DNA of 39,132 nt from Arthrobacter sp. (GTDB lineage Bacteria; Actinomycetota; Actinomycetes; Actinomycetales; Micrococcaceae), in NCBI RefSeq assembly GCF_031179985.1, contig NZ_JAPSHJ010000025.1, forward strand, positions 1-39,132, read 5' to 3'. The notes below the pieces were generated by a model. That model made no database searches, was not told where the DNA came from, and worked only from the letters and a program-made list of their open reading frames with translations. How positions within the stretch are numbered: the first letter of the stretch is position 1; every line of letters begins with the position of its first letter. Positions 15,573 through 23,996 of the stretch are shown here, in pieces. Position numbers and translations under genes: made by a program.

Positions 15573-16957
15573 GAGCGTACTGACGCTACTGCGCTTTCGA
15601 TTGCCTCAACTGCAACCTTAACGTCCTCGTCGCTGGTGCTCCAGTTACTGACCGAGATCCGAAGGATGTCCTTTCCCTGCCAGCGGGATCCGGACATCCA
15701 CACGTGGCCGTCGGCAATAACCCGGGCAGTGACGGCGCGGGTTGTGGCATCGTCCCCGAACGCCAGCGACACTTGCGTGTAGTCAACATCGTTCAGCACC
15801 TCTACACCGCCCACGGCGGACAGCCTTTCCGCAAGCTGGGCTGCGCGGTTAGCCAAGCGCCGGATCTGCTCAGCCACGCCCTCCTTCCCCAAGGATTTCA
15901 GGGCCGCCCATACAGGGACTCCCCTGGCCCGTCGGGAGAGCTCGGGCACTTTGTCGAATGGATCAGCAGAACCATCCACGTCCTGGATCAGGTAGCTGGT
16001 GCTGACTCCCATGGCGGTACGGAGCGCCGTCGCGTCTTTCACCACCGCAATCCCGCAGTCGTAGGGGACGTTCAGGCTCTTGTGCGCATCCGTTGCCCAG
16101 GAATCGGCCAGGGCCAGGCCCTCGGTCAGCGCAGACAGTTCCGGCACCGCAGCCGCCCATAGCCCGAAGGCGCCGTCCACATGGACCCAGGCGTTATGTT
16201 TCCTCGCAACACTGATCGCTTCACTGAACGGATCAAAAGCTCCGGAATGCAGATTTCCAGCCTGCAGGCACACGAGCAAAGGTCCGGTCCCCTCACCAAG
16301 GACCCGGTCAAGCTCGGCAGGAATGATCCGTCCCTGCCGGTCAGAGGGAACAACTGCCGGCGTCCCCAAACCCACGTACCGCAAGGCCAGGTCCACGCTG
16401 GCATGCCGCTCTTGGCCCACTACACAGCGGATTCGGGGCCCACCGGCGAGGCCGTTGGCCTCCGCATCCCAGCCGGCGTTCGTCAAAAGCCGCCAGCGCG
16501 CGGCAAGCAGCGAGGTGAAGTTCGCCATAGTAGCTCCGGTGACGAATCCGACGTCGGACTCCGGCGGAAGGCCCAGAAGCTCAAGAAGCCAGTTCCCCGC
16601 CGCTTCCTCAATGGCTGCCGCTGCAGGGGTCGCATAGCGCATACTTGTGTTCTGGTCCCATGCACTGACCATCCAGTCAGCGGCCAGGGCAGCGGGCAGC
16701 GTTCCGCCAATGACCCAGCCGAAGAAGCGTCCGGACGGCATGGCCATCAGTCCGGGTTCGGCATGAGTGGCGAGATACTCCACAACGTCAGCAGCCCCCA
16801 TGCCTCCGTGCTGGAGCGGTCCGCCAAAGACTTCCAGCAGCTCCCCCGCGGTTTTCTTTGGCCCGACATCGCGCCCCGGCAGGCTGTCCAGCCACTCGGT
16901 GGCATGCCTTGAGGCCGCCTCCAAAGCTTCCCTGTATGATTCTGAACCTGCTGACAT
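15569..16957 (-). CDS. Group II PLP-dependent amino-acid decarboxylase
   Basis: This 462-residue enzyme is of the aromatic-L-amino-acid/glutamate decarboxylase family. It has SGRFFGWVIGGTLPAALAAD early on, GFVTGATMANFTSLLAAR (PLP phosphate binding), VHVDGAFGLWAA (Asp/Ala contacting the pyridine ring) and DSWATDAHKSLNVPYDCG, whose Lys (about residue 292) forms the Schiff base. The C-terminal domain ends SNWSTSDEDVKVAVEAI. The substrate is undefined; tyrosine, tryptophan, DOPA or aspartate/glutamate are all handled by relatives. The ATG at 16957 begins MSAGSESYRE. Its TAG and the TAG of the convergent kinase share the four bases 15569-15572. Confidence 0.92.
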   Translation of the reverse strand: MSAGSESYREALEAASRHATEWLDSLPGRDVGPKKTAGELLEVFGGPLQHGGMGAADVVEYLATHAEPGLMAMPSGRFFGWVIGGTLPAALAADWMVSAWDQNTSMRYATPAAAAIEEAAGNWLLELLGLPPESDVGFVTGATMANFTSLLAARWRLLTNAGWDAEANGLAGGPRIRCVVGQERHASVDLALRYVGLGTPAVVPSDRQGRIIPAELDRVLGEGTGPLLVCLQAGNLHSGAFDPFSEAISVARKHNAWVHVDGAFGLWAAAVPELSALTEGLALADSWATDAHKSLNVPYDCGIAVVKDATALRTAMGVSTSYLIQDVDGSADPFDKVPELSRRARGVPVWAALKSLGKEGVAEQIRRLANRAAQLAERLSAVGGVEVLNDVDYTQVSLAFGDDATTRAVTARVIADGHVWMSGSRWQGKDILRISVSNWSTSDEDVKVAVEAIESAVASVRS

Positions 16958-17013
16958 AGGAGCATGCTACGCCTGCCCTTTTCCGTACGGGAGTGCTTGC
17001 GGAAGGACCCCGC

Positions 17014-17817
17014 CTAAGCGAAGGTGTCGTGCCAGACGTCGTAGCCGAGCTTGATGATAAGGGCGCCCACCACGGTCAGGAATACGATCCGGATGAAGCG
17101 GCTCCCTTGCTTGACGGCTGTTCGGGCTCCCAGATAACCGCCGGCCATGTTCGCCACTCCGAGCAGCAGTCCTATGCCCCACAGCAGTGATCCGTGCGGC
17201 AGGAAGAAGATGAGCGCCCCGGCGTTGGTAGCCATGTTGACGATCTTCGCCTTCGCGCTGGCTTCGAGGAAGGCATAGCCCATTGCGGATACCAGGGCAA
17301 TGACCAGGAAGGAACCGGTCCCCGGGCCGATCAGCCCGTCATAGAAGCCGATGACAGCCCCAATCAGGCAGGCCACAACATAGTGCGTGCGGCCGTCATG
17401 GCGCAGGACGGTGAGGTTGCCGACGTCGGGCTTGAAGGCCGTAAAAAGTGCGACGGCAATCAGTGCCGCCACAATGATCGGCTTGAAGACGCTGGCCGGG
17501 AGCGTGGCCGCCAGCACGGCTCCCCCGAAGCTGCCGGCCAAAGCGATGACGGCCATGGGGATGGCTGTCCATAAATCCGGCCGGACGCGGCGGTAGAACG
17601 TAACCGAGCTGGTGGTGGTCCCGAAGATCGAGCCCATTTTGTTGGTCGCCAGTGCCTGGACAGGAGTGATCCCGGGCACCAGCAAAAGCGCCGGCAACTG
17701 GAGGAGGCCGCCGCCTCCGACAACGGCGTCCACCCAGCCCGCGGCAAATCCCGCCACGACCAGCAGGATGATTGTTGCAAGCTGAATCGACTCGAAGCCT
17801 GAGACCACGCCGTCCAA
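17014..17817 (-). CDS. TSUP family (TauE/SafE) membrane transporter
   Basis: This 267-residue protein has about eight transmembrane segments in two repeats. It shows the TauE/SafE family motifs AGWVDAVVGGGGLLQLPALL in the first half and GFYDGLIGPGTGSFLVIA with NMATNAGALIFF in the second. The family exports or imports organosulfur compounds, sulfite or carboxylates such as sulfoacetate; the substrate here is unknown. The ATG at 17817 is six bases from the proS stop (17824), so the gene is probably co-transcribed as the last gene of the proS unit. Confidence 0.92.
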   Translation of the reverse strand: MDGVVSGFESIQLATIILLVVAGFAAGWVDAVVGGGGLLQLPALLLVPGITPVQALATNKMGSIFGTTTSSVTFYRRVRPDLWTAIPMAVIALAGSFGGAVLAATLPASVFKPIIVAALIAVALFTAFKPDVGNLTVLRHDGRTHYVVACLIGAVIGFYDGLIGPGTGSFLVIALVSAMGYAFLEASAKAKIVNMATNAGALIFFLPHGSLLWGIGLLLGVANMAGGYLGARTAVKQGSRFIRIVFLTVVGALIIKLGYDVWHDTFA

Positions 17818-17823
17818 GTTGTG

Positions 17824-19638
17824 CTAGCGGCTGTTGCGGACGGCGTTGACCACGAAGGCCACGGCCTTGTCCACCGTCACGTTCTCGGCCTCCCCGGTTC
17901 TGCGGTCCTTGATCTCGACGACGCCGTCCACCAGACCGCGGCCGACCGCGAGGATGGTGGGGACGCCCACGAGCTCGGCGTCGCCGAACTTTACGCCGGG
18001 AGAAACCTTCGGACGGTCGTCGTAAATGACTTCCAACCCGGCGGCCTCGAGTTCGAGGGCAATCTTTTCAGCAGTATCGAAAATTTCCTCACCACGGCCG
18101 ACTGCAACAACGTGGACATCGGCCGGGGCAACTGCCCGCGGCCAGACCAGTCCCTTGTCATCGTGGTTGGACTCGGCCAGGGCGGCCACTGCGCGGGTCA
18201 CGCCCACACCGTAGGAGCCCATGGTGACCACCACTTGCTTGCCATTCTGGTCGAGAACCTTCAGCTCAAGGGCTTCTGCGTACTTCCGCCCGAGCTGGAA
18301 GATGTGGCCCATCTCGATGCCACGGGCCGTCTCCAGGGGGCCGGAGCCGTCGGGAGCCTCGTCGCCTGCCCGTACCTCGGTGCATTCGATGACGCCGTCC
18401 CAGCCAAAGTCGCGGCCGGCCACCAGTCCGTAAACGTGCTTGCCTGCTTCGTTTGCGCCGGTGACCCAGGTGGTACCGCTGACCACACGGGGATCGACGA
18501 GGTAGAGCAGCTTGGCAGCGCCCTCCAGCCCCAGGAAAGGTTCGTCCAAAGACAGGCCAGGGCCAAGGTAGCCCTTCACGATTAACGGATTTTTCTTCAG
18601 GTCGTCCTCGTTGGCCGCTTCAAGGGCAATCTCACCGGCAACCGGCAGGAACCGGCCGATGTTCGCTTCGACGCGCTTCAGGTCCGCTCCCCGATCGCCC
18701 GGCAGCCCGATGACAACGATCTGGCGCTCCCCTGTTGGCAGGGTGACTGCGAGCACAACATTCTTGAGGGTGTCAGCGCCGGTCCAGGCGCCGCCGTCGG
18801 CCTCACTGCGGGGTACCAACCGGTTGGAGGCCTCCACCAGCGTATCGATCGTGGGAGTGCCCGGGGTGTCCAGGACCTCCGCCGCCGGAGCAGTGCTGAA
18901 GTCGATGTCATCCGGAACCACCGTGGTCACGGCCTCTACATTCGCAGCGTATCCCCCGGCTGAGCGCACGAACGTGTCCTCACCGATCTCGGTGGGGTGC
19001 AGGAACTCTTCACTCTTGGAGCCGCCCATCGCACCGGCGGTGGCGGCGACGGGAATAACCTCCAGGCCCAACCGCTCGAAAATCCGGAGATAGGCACCCC
19101 GATGCGCGGCGTAGCTGGCGTCCAGGCCGGCGTCGTCGACGTCGAACGAGTACGAGTCCTTCATGATGAATTCGCGGCCGCGCAGCAGGCCCGCCCGGGG
19201 ACGGGCTTCGTCCCGGTACTTGTTCTGGATCTGGTAGATACTCAGCGGCAGATCTTTGTAGGACGAATAGAGGTCCTTGACCAGCAGAGTAAACATTTCC
19301 TCGTGAGTAGGGGCCAGCAGATAGTCGGCGCCCTTACGGTCCTTGAGCCGGAAAATCCCATCGCCGTACTCGGTCCAGCGGTTGGTGACCTCGTAGGGCT
19401 CCTTGGGCAGCAGCGCCGGGAAATGCACTTCCTGGGCGCCAATGGCGGCCATTTCCTCACGAATAACCTGCTCAACCCTGCGCAGTACGCTCAGGCCCAG
19501 CGGCAGCCAGGTGTAAATGCCCGGCGCTGCGCGGCGGATGTACCCGGCCCGGACCAGTAGCCGGTGGCTGGCCACCTCGGCGTCGACGGGATCTTCACGC
19601 AGCGTGCGCAGGAAAAGTTTGGAGAGGCGAAGGACCAC
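17824..19638 (-). CDS. proS: Proline-tRNA ligase (ProS, bacterial type with editing domain)
   Basis: ProS charges tRNA-Pro. With the GTG at 19638 the protein has 604 residues and starts [17 protein letters not shown], the usual actinobacterial N-terminus. Class II motifs are visible: [20 protein letters not shown] (motif 1 region), [20 protein letters not shown] (motif 2) and [16 protein letters not shown] (motif 3). The large insertion between motifs 2 and 3 (about residues 220-400, with [16 protein letters not shown]) is the Ala-tRNA editing domain. The anticodon-binding domain ends the protein. The frame extends back to an ATG at 19686 but the extra residues do not fit the family. Confidence 0.97.
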   Translation of the reverse strand: MVLRLSKLFLRTLREDPVDAEVASHRLLVRAGYIRRAAPGIYTWLPLGLSVLRRVEQVIREEMAAIGAQEVHFPALLPKEPYEVTNRWTEYGDGIFRLKDRKGADYLLAPTHEEMFTLLVKDLYSSYKDLPLSIYQIQNKYRDEARPRAGLLRGREFIMKDSYSFDVDDAGLDASYAAHRGAYLRIFERLGLEVIPVAATAGAMGGSKSEEFLHPTEIGEDTFVRSAGGYAANVEAVTTVVPDDIDFSTAPAAEVLDTPGTPTIDTLVEASNRLVPRSEADGGAWTGADTLKNVVLAVTLPTGERQIVVIGLPGDRGADLKRVEANIGRFLPVAGEIALEAANEDDLKKNPLIVKGYLGPGLSLDEPFLGLEGAAKLLYLVDPRVVSGTTWVTGANEAGKHVYGLVAGRDFGWDGVIECTEVRAGDEAPDGSGPLETARGIEMGHIFQLGRKYAEALELKVLDQNGKQVVVTMGSYGVGVTRAVAALAESNHDDKGLVWPRAVAPADVHVVAVGRGEEIFDTAEKIALELEAAGLEVIYDDRPKVSPGVKFGDAELVGVPTILAVGRGLVDGVVEIKDRRTGEAENVTVDKAVAFVVNAVRNSR

Positions 19639-19748
19639 TGGTCGGTATCCGTTTCTGGGGAACTGGCAAAAATGTCTGGATACCAATCTACCGGTTGGTG
19701 GCGCCTAAGCCATGCGCGGGCGGTGGTCCTCACCTGCCCGGACACAGA

Positions 19749-19816
19749 AGAGCCACGCCCTAACTGAAGGAAGCCCCTGGCCAGCTCGGCTGGTCATCCT
19801 GTTGTGGCGTGGCTCT
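19749..19816. ncRNA. Nested hairpin element upstream of proS
   Basis: An outer perfect 11-bp inverted repeat, AGAGCCACGCC (19749-19759) and GGCGTGGCTCT (19806-19816), encloses an inner stem TGGCCAGC / GCTGGTCA (19778-19785 / 19789-19796, one wobble pair, 3-base loop). It lies 111 bp upstream of the proS start. It could be a structured 5' leader, a small RNA or an intergenic repeat; strand and function are unknown. Neither side is followed by a U-run. Confidence 0.4.
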
Positions 19817-19894
19817 GCGGCCTGAAAGGCCAAGTAATTCTGTGCGTGTTCCGTGCTTGGTACTGCTTTCAGTGGCATCCGTTCTCCAGCCTGG

Positions 19895-19916
19895 CAGCCA
19901 GTCCGAATGCTGGCTG
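19895..19916. repeat. Short inverted repeat in the proS-ABC spacer
   Basis: CAGCCAG (19895-19901) and CTGGCTG (19910-19916) form a perfect 7-bp stem around an 8-base loop. It is part of the same structured spacer as the nested hairpin 80 bp to the left. Confidence 0.5.
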
Positions 19917-20086
19917 TTGCCTTAGGACGTGTCCCCTAACTTCCTGTCCACTGCCGTGGCAAGGTCAACGCAAAGTGCCATGTTTGGAATTCCTTCCTGA
20001 GAGACCGACGCGCCCCATCAGCGCGGCTACGTAGAAACTTATGTGATCCCCGCCACCATTTCAAGAGGTCTTAACGCAAATGACTG

Positions 20087-20115
20087 TTGACGTCGACGTC
20101 CGTCAGGGCTAGTTT
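20087..20115 (+). promoter_or_regulatory. Sigma70-like promoter of the ABC exporter-tetR operon
   Basis: TTGACG (20087-20092) and TAGTTT (20110-20115) are separated by exactly 17 bases, matching the -35/-10 arrangement. The -35 overlaps the palindrome GACGTCGACGTC (20089-20100). Transcription would start near 20121, about 50 bases before the first gene. Confidence 0.65.
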
Positions 20116-20117
20116 TT

Positions 20118-20135
20118 ATTCATCAGGTGATGAAT
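20118..20135 (+). promoter_or_regulatory. Palindromic operator at the transcription start of the ABC-tetR operon
   Basis: ATTCATCAGGTGATGAAT is an 8-2-8 palindrome (ATTCATCA / TGATGAAT) placed right at the predicted transcription start, two bases after the -10 box. The operon's third gene is a TetR-family regulator, and TetR dimers bind such palindromes, so autorepression is the simplest reading. Confidence 0.6.
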
Positions 20136-20169
20136 TAATCCCCCGACCGAAGTACTTCCGGGAGGAAAA

Positions 20170-20928
20170 ATGTCCCAGCCAGCAGCCCCGCCTCCTTCAG
20201 ATGGCCGTGAACGGGGCGTGGAAGTCGAGAAACTCAATGTCACCCGAAGCGGGAGGGACATCCTCCGGAACATCAGCTTTTCAGTTCCGGCGGGCCAAAT
20301 TACGGGCCTTCTGGGGCCCTCGGGAAGCGGTAAGACAACGCTCATGAGGGCTATCGTCGGCGTACAGAAAATCACCTCAGGCTCGGTAAGGGTTCTGGGC
20401 AGACCGGCGGGCCATCCACGGCTCAGGCACGACGTCGGATACGTCACGCAGGCACCCAGCATCTACATGGATCTCAGCGTAGAAGCGAACGTGCGGTATT
20501 TCGGAGCCATGCACAGCAGGAAACGCGAGGATGCCAGGCGGGCGATTGACGCCGTCGACCTCCGTGCCTTGGCGCACCAGAAGGCGGCTGACCTTTCCGG
20601 GGGAGAGCTCAGCAGGGCATCCCTTGCATGCGCTTTGGTCTCGGAGCCCAAACTCCTGGTACTGGATGAACCTACGGTGGGACTGGATCCTGTTTTGCGG
20701 GCAGATCTCTGGCGACGATTCCGCAGCATGGCTGAGGCCGGCACCACCCTCCTGATCTCCAGCCATGTCATGGAGGAAGCCAGCCATTGTTCGTCCCTGC
20801 TCCTGCTGCGCGGCGGCGGGCTCCTGGCCTGGCTCACTCCCGAGGAACTAAGCCGAAAGGGCAGAAGTGCTGACCTTGAACAGGCCTTCCTTCACGTAAT
20901 CCAGCAGTCGGAAGCGACGGTGGCGTGA
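20170..20928 (+). CDS. ABC transporter ATP-binding protein (ABC-2 exporter type)
   Basis: This 252-residue nucleotide-binding subunit has Walker A GPSGSGKT (residues 49-56), a Q-loop region (GYVTQAPSIYMDLSVEANV), signature LSGGELSRASLACAL, Walker B LLVLDEPTVGLD and the switch His in ISSHVMEEA. The layout is that of DrrA/CcmA-like drug or lipid exporters. The ATG at 20170 has GGGAGGAAAA upstream. Its TGA overlaps the permease start. It should energise export by the permease encoded next. The substrate is unknown. Confidence 0.95.
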   Translation: MSQPAAPPPSDGRERGVEVEKLNVTRSGRDILRNISFSVPAGQITGLLGPSGSGKTTLMRAIVGVQKITSGSVRVLGRPAGHPRLRHDVGYVTQAPSIYMDLSVEANVRYFGAMHSRKREDARRAIDAVDLRALAHQKAADLSGGELSRASLACALVSEPKLLVLDEPTVGLDPVLRADLWRRFRSMAEAGTTLLISSHVMEEASHCSSLLLLRGGGLLAWLTPEELSRKGRSADLEQAFLHVIQQSEATVA

Positions 20929-21683
20929 TGGATCCACACATGATGCTGGCGACGACGGGGCGGGTCCTTGACCAGTTGCGGCATGACCGCCGCAGCATCG
21001 CACTCATCCTGGTGGTCCCTGCACTGCTCCTGACAGCTGTGCACTTCCTCTATGAAAACGAAACCCTCCCGCCGGGCGTCCCAAGGACGTTCGACCGGGT
21101 AGGGCTCATGATGCTTGCCATCTTCCCGTTCGTTGTGATGTTCCTGGTTACCTCCATCACCATGCTCAGGGAGCGCACGTCCGGGACGCTCGAGCGACTC
21201 CTCACCACACCGATCCACAAAGCCGACCTTCTGTTCGGTTACGGCCTGGCTTTCTCGATCATGGCTGCGCTCCAGTCCCTGGTTGCTACTGCCGTGGCCT
21301 ACTGGATTTTCAATCTCGATATCCAGGGCAGTCCCCTCTGGGTGGTGATGATCGCCGTCATCAACGCCGTCCTGGGAGTCGCGCTTGGATTGTTCTGCTC
21401 CGCCTTTGCCCGGACCGAGTTTCAGGCGGTTCAGTTCATGCCTGTGGTGGTGGTGCCGCAGATCCTGCTGTGCGGGCTCTTTGTGGCCCGGGACAGGATG
21501 AACGAGGTCCTCGAGGCAATCTCGAATGTCCTGCCGCTGACATTCTCCGTCGATGCGCTGCGGGAAGTCGCAGAGAACGCCCAGGCAACGGATCTGATGT
21601 GGCAGGACGTCAGCGCGATGGGCGCGATTGTGCTTGGAGTGCTGGTGCTCGCTTCGCTGACATTGCGCCGGCAAACACCATGA
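20928..21683 (+). CDS. ABC-2 type transporter permease
   Basis: This 251-residue integral membrane subunit has about six transmembrane segments. After an N-terminal helix (IALILVVPALLLTAVHFLY) come FPFVVMFLVTSITMLRERTSGTLERLLTTP, the classic ABC-2 motif, and then LLFGYGLAFSIMAALQSLVA and three further helices. The ATG at 20928 overlaps the TGA of the ATPase gene (TGATG); a GTG three bases earlier is also in frame. It should form a homodimeric pore with the ATPase. The TetR gene overlaps its 3' end. Confidence 0.93.
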   Translation: MDPHMMLATTGRVLDQLRHDRRSIALILVVPALLLTAVHFLYENETLPPGVPRTFDRVGLMMLAIFPFVVMFLVTSITMLRERTSGTLERLLTTPIHKADLLFGYGLAFSIMAALQSLVATAVAYWIFNLDIQGSPLWVVMIAVINAVLGVALGLFCSAFARTEFQAVQFMPVVVVPQILLCGLFVARDRMNEVLEAISNVLPLTFSVDALREVAENAQATDLMWQDVSAMGAIVLGVLVLASLTLRRQTP

Positions 21684-22354
21684 GCGAGGGCCTACCGCTG
21701 GTCAGGAGAGGCCGGCGCAGGGGCGGCATTGCGTCCAAAGACCAGATTCTGGCAGCTGCACGAAGGCTTTTTGCCGAGCATGGTTTTGATGGCACCAGCC
21801 TGCGGCAGATCGCCCGCGAGGCTGAGGTGGACCCTGCCATGGTTCACCATTTCTTCAACGGCAAAGATGAATTGTTTGCGCTGAGCGTAGAGCTGCCGGC
21901 AGATCCCGCCCAGGTCCTGGCCGGAGTGGACGGCCTCGATCCTGAGCATCGGGCGGCGGCCATCGTCGGGGCCGTGCTCCGGCTCTGGGAGAGCCCTGCA
22001 CAGCACAGCCTGGTGGCGTTTCTTCGTGGAACCATCGGATCCAAGGCCAAGACAGCCATGATGAGGGAACTGGTCACGAGGACCATTCTGTCCAGGATCA
22101 TGGCAGGAGTCCCCGGCACAGCCGAAGAAGTGCGGTTGCGCGGCAACCTGGTGGCGTCACAGATGGTGGGCCTGATGCTGACGCGCTACGTGATCCGGCT
22201 GGAGCCCCTGGCATCAGCCACTGAAGAAGAAGTCGTAAGGCTTATTGCGCCCAACGTCCAGCACTACCTGACGGGCGAGCTGGACGCCGGGCGGTCGGGC
22301 AGCCCTTTACTTCAGGAGGGCAGCAGCCTGGTCCATCATGGCTCCCGTCCGTGA
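21680..22354 (+). CDS. TetR/AcrR family transcriptional regulator
   Basis: The 224-residue protein has an N-terminal helix-turn-helix with KDQILAAARRLFAEHGFDG and TSLRQIAREAEVDPAMVHHFF (about residues 20-60), the canonical TetR DNA-binding domain. An all-helical ligand-binding domain follows. The ATG at 21680 overlaps the permease TGA (ATGA), so it is translated with the exporter. It probably represses the operon by binding the 18-bp palindrome at 20118-20135 and responds to a transported compound. Its last 48 bases overlap the end of the convergent lipoprotein gene. The frame stays open upstream to 21470, inside the permease, which is a shadow. Confidence 0.93.
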   Translation: MSEGLPLVRRGRRRGGIASKDQILAAARRLFAEHGFDGTSLRQIAREAEVDPAMVHHFFNGKDELFALSVELPADPAQVLAGVDGLDPEHRAAAIVGAVLRLWESPAQHSLVAFLRGTIGSKAKTAMMRELVTRTILSRIMAGVPGTAEEVRLRGNLVASQMVGLMLTRYVIRLEPLASATEEEVVRLIAPNVQHYLTGELDAGRSGSPLLQEGSSLVHHGSRP

Positions 22355-23059
22355 AACGGCTTCTTCCTGGCTGGCTCCGCCCGCAGACATGACGGTAATA
22401 AGCACGCCGTGACTGACTGCTTGCGCCGTGATCATCGCCTGCTTCTGGCCGGTGGACATGCTGGTCTGGGTTTCATAAGCCAGTGTTCCCGGAACGGAGC
22501 CGACTTTATCTATCAACGTAATTGTGGCGTCAGCCGTTACAGTGCCCACTGTGAACGACATGGTGGCGCACTTGGACACCTCCCCGGCCTGGGCCATGCT
22601 CTTTTCAAGGAATGCCGGGTCGAGGCCTGATGTCAGGACTACGGAGGTGGAAGCCCCGGACGTGGCGTCCAGACTGGAGCCCATCGCAGCAGTGGCGCCA
22701 TCGAGGGAGGTGGTTGTGCCAGCCAAAGCCATCTCCTTGCACTCGGCAGGTTCCACCGATATGGAGGACATCAATGCCTTGGTTTGTTCAAGGCTTCCTG
22801 ACAGATCCGCCATGGACATGACTGAGAGCTTGACACCCTTGGAGTCTTTCAACTGGCCGACCACAGCAGTAAGCTCGTCCGCCGTGTAGGTTTTGGCCTC
22901 CGGCGTAGGGGTCGGGGTGGGAGTCACGGATTCAACGGGCGCCGCCGACGCACCCTCCGTGCTTTTTGCCGCTGTTTCCGCAGCGGGAGCACTGCAGCCA
23001 GCGAGACCGACAACCAACACCGCAGACGCACCAAGCGCACGGAAACCAAACGTTTTCAT
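22307..23059 (-). CDS. Lipoprotein, putative LppX/LprAFG-like or uncharacterised
   Basis: The 250-residue protein has a lipoprotein signal peptide with lipobox LAGC (Cys22 lipidated) and a Ser/Thr/Pro/Ala linker containing the low-complexity run TPTPTPTPE. A soluble domain of about 190 residues follows. The domain is rich in Met, Ser and Thr and has two Cys that could form a disulfide (AECKEMA and SKCATMS). No catalytic motif is visible and I do not recognise a definite family. The start ATG at 23059 is clear. Its 3' end overlaps the convergent tetR gene by 48 bases. The GNAT gene lies just upstream on the same strand. Confidence 0.8.
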   Translation of the reverse strand: MKTFGFRALGASAVLVVGLAGCSAPAAETAAKSTEGASAAPVESVTPTPTPTPEAKTYTADELTAVVGQLKDSKGVKLSVMSMADLSGSLEQTKALMSSISVEPAECKEMALAGTTTSLDGATAAMGSSLDATSGASTSVVLTSGLDPAFLEKSMAQAGEVSKCATMSFTVGTVTADATITLIDKVGSVPGTLAYETQTSMSTGQKQAMITAQAVSHGVLITVMSAGGASQEEAVSRTGAMMDQAAALLK

Positions 23060-23099
23060 TTATCGCCCATCCAGGTCAAATGCCGGCCGGAATGGACAG

Positions 23100-23996
23100 C
23101 TAAAAGAGCACTGTAGCGAACGTACCCACCTGATGGAAACCGACCCGTTCGTAGGTGGCTCTGGCCCTGCTGTTGTAGTCGTTTACGTAGAGGCTGGTAA
23201 CCGGTGCGAGCTGCTGTGCGTGGGTGACGACGGCGGCCATATAGGCGGCGCTTAGCCCCCTGCCACGGTACGAAGGATTCATCCACACGCCCTGCACCTG
23301 TGTCACTTCCGGGGTCACCGCTCCCAGCTCCGCTTTGAACACCACTTCACCCTCAGAAGTAAGGTGGACCAACGAGTGTCCTTGCCGGATCAGTCCTTCA
23401 ACCCTCCGGCTGTAGAACTCTCGTCCACCCAGGAATGGTGAGTACCCCACTTCTTCTTCGAACATCGCAGCGCAGGCCGGCAGGATCCGGTCGAAGTCGT
23501 CGAACCGGCTGAAGCCCAGGTGGTCGTCAGGCTGCACTGTGGGCGGGCCTGTCAGTGTCAGCAAGGGCTGGACGGCCCTGACATCATGGGCCAATTGACC
23601 GAGGTCCTCGAGCCGTTCATACATGGCGAGCACTGTTTCGGCAGGACCAAAGATGGAGGCGTAGCGCCGGCCCGATCCATAAGCCGCGGCGGCGACGCTG
23701 CCTGCGAGATCGGGATCCAGCTGGATGGGCACCAGGTTGGCCCCTGCCCAGCACGCACCCACCAGGTCCTCGCCGTCGAACACTCCCAAAACGTTCGCTC
23801 CACCGGAGGTGGGTGCGGCAGTTCCGGTGCTCTCCAGGTGGGCGAGGATAAACACGTTTGCCACAACGTCCTGCCGAGCGAGTTCCTGGAGCTTGGCGGT
23901 GTCGGCCCCGCCCAGTACCCGCACCGAAGTGCCGGCTGGGTATCCGTCCTTACGAGACGCTAACCACGGGGCTACCCTTGACAGCATCTTCGCCAT
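23100..23996 (-). CDS. GNAT N-acetyltransferase with N-terminal DUF4081 domain
   Basis: The 298-residue protein has two parts. The N-terminal DUF4081 region ([19 protein letters not shown] ... [20 protein letters not shown]) is typical of an actinobacterial acetyltransferase family. The C-terminal GNAT domain carries [20 protein letters not shown] (acetyl-CoA pyrophosphate loop RGRGLS) and [21 protein letters not shown] homolog lies next to gcpE/ispG in mycobacteria (the Rv2867c position), so the synteny is conserved. The ATG at 23996 has GGGGGAGG three bases upstream and overlaps ispG by 47 bases; ATG 23987 is an alternative. The acceptor substrate is unknown. Confidence 0.9.
   Translation of the reverse strand: MAKMLSRVAPWLASRKDGYPAGTSVRVLGGADTAKLQELARQDVVANVFILAHLESTGTAAPTSGGANVLGVFDGEDLVGACWAGANLVPIQLDPDLAGSVAAAAYGSGRRYASIFGPAETVLAMYERLEDLGQLAHDVRAVQPLLTLTGPPTVQPDDHLGFSRFDDFDRILPACAAMFEEEVGYSPFLGGREFYSRRVEGLIRQGHSLVHLTSEGEVVFKAELGAVTPEVTQVQGVWMNPSYRGRGLSAAYMAAVVTHAQQLAPVTSLYVNDYNSRARATYERVGFHQVGTFATVLF

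Larger units (their letters stand above)
19639..20169. other. Gene-free spacer between divergent proS and ABC operon, rich in inverted repeats
   Basis: No convincing coding region was found in these 531 bases. The short frames present lack protein character. The spacer holds the proS leader (minus strand), two hairpin-forming stretches (19749-19816 and 19895-19916), a GACGTCGACGTC palindrome at 20089-20100, and the promoter and operator of the ABC-exporter operon. No T-box or known riboswitch consensus was recognised. Confidence 0.7.

Noticed and set aside
19639..19820. T-box riboswitch before proS
   Set aside because: The conserved T-box core (AGGGUGGNACCGCG) was not found on the transcript strand, and the hairpins do not match the architecture.
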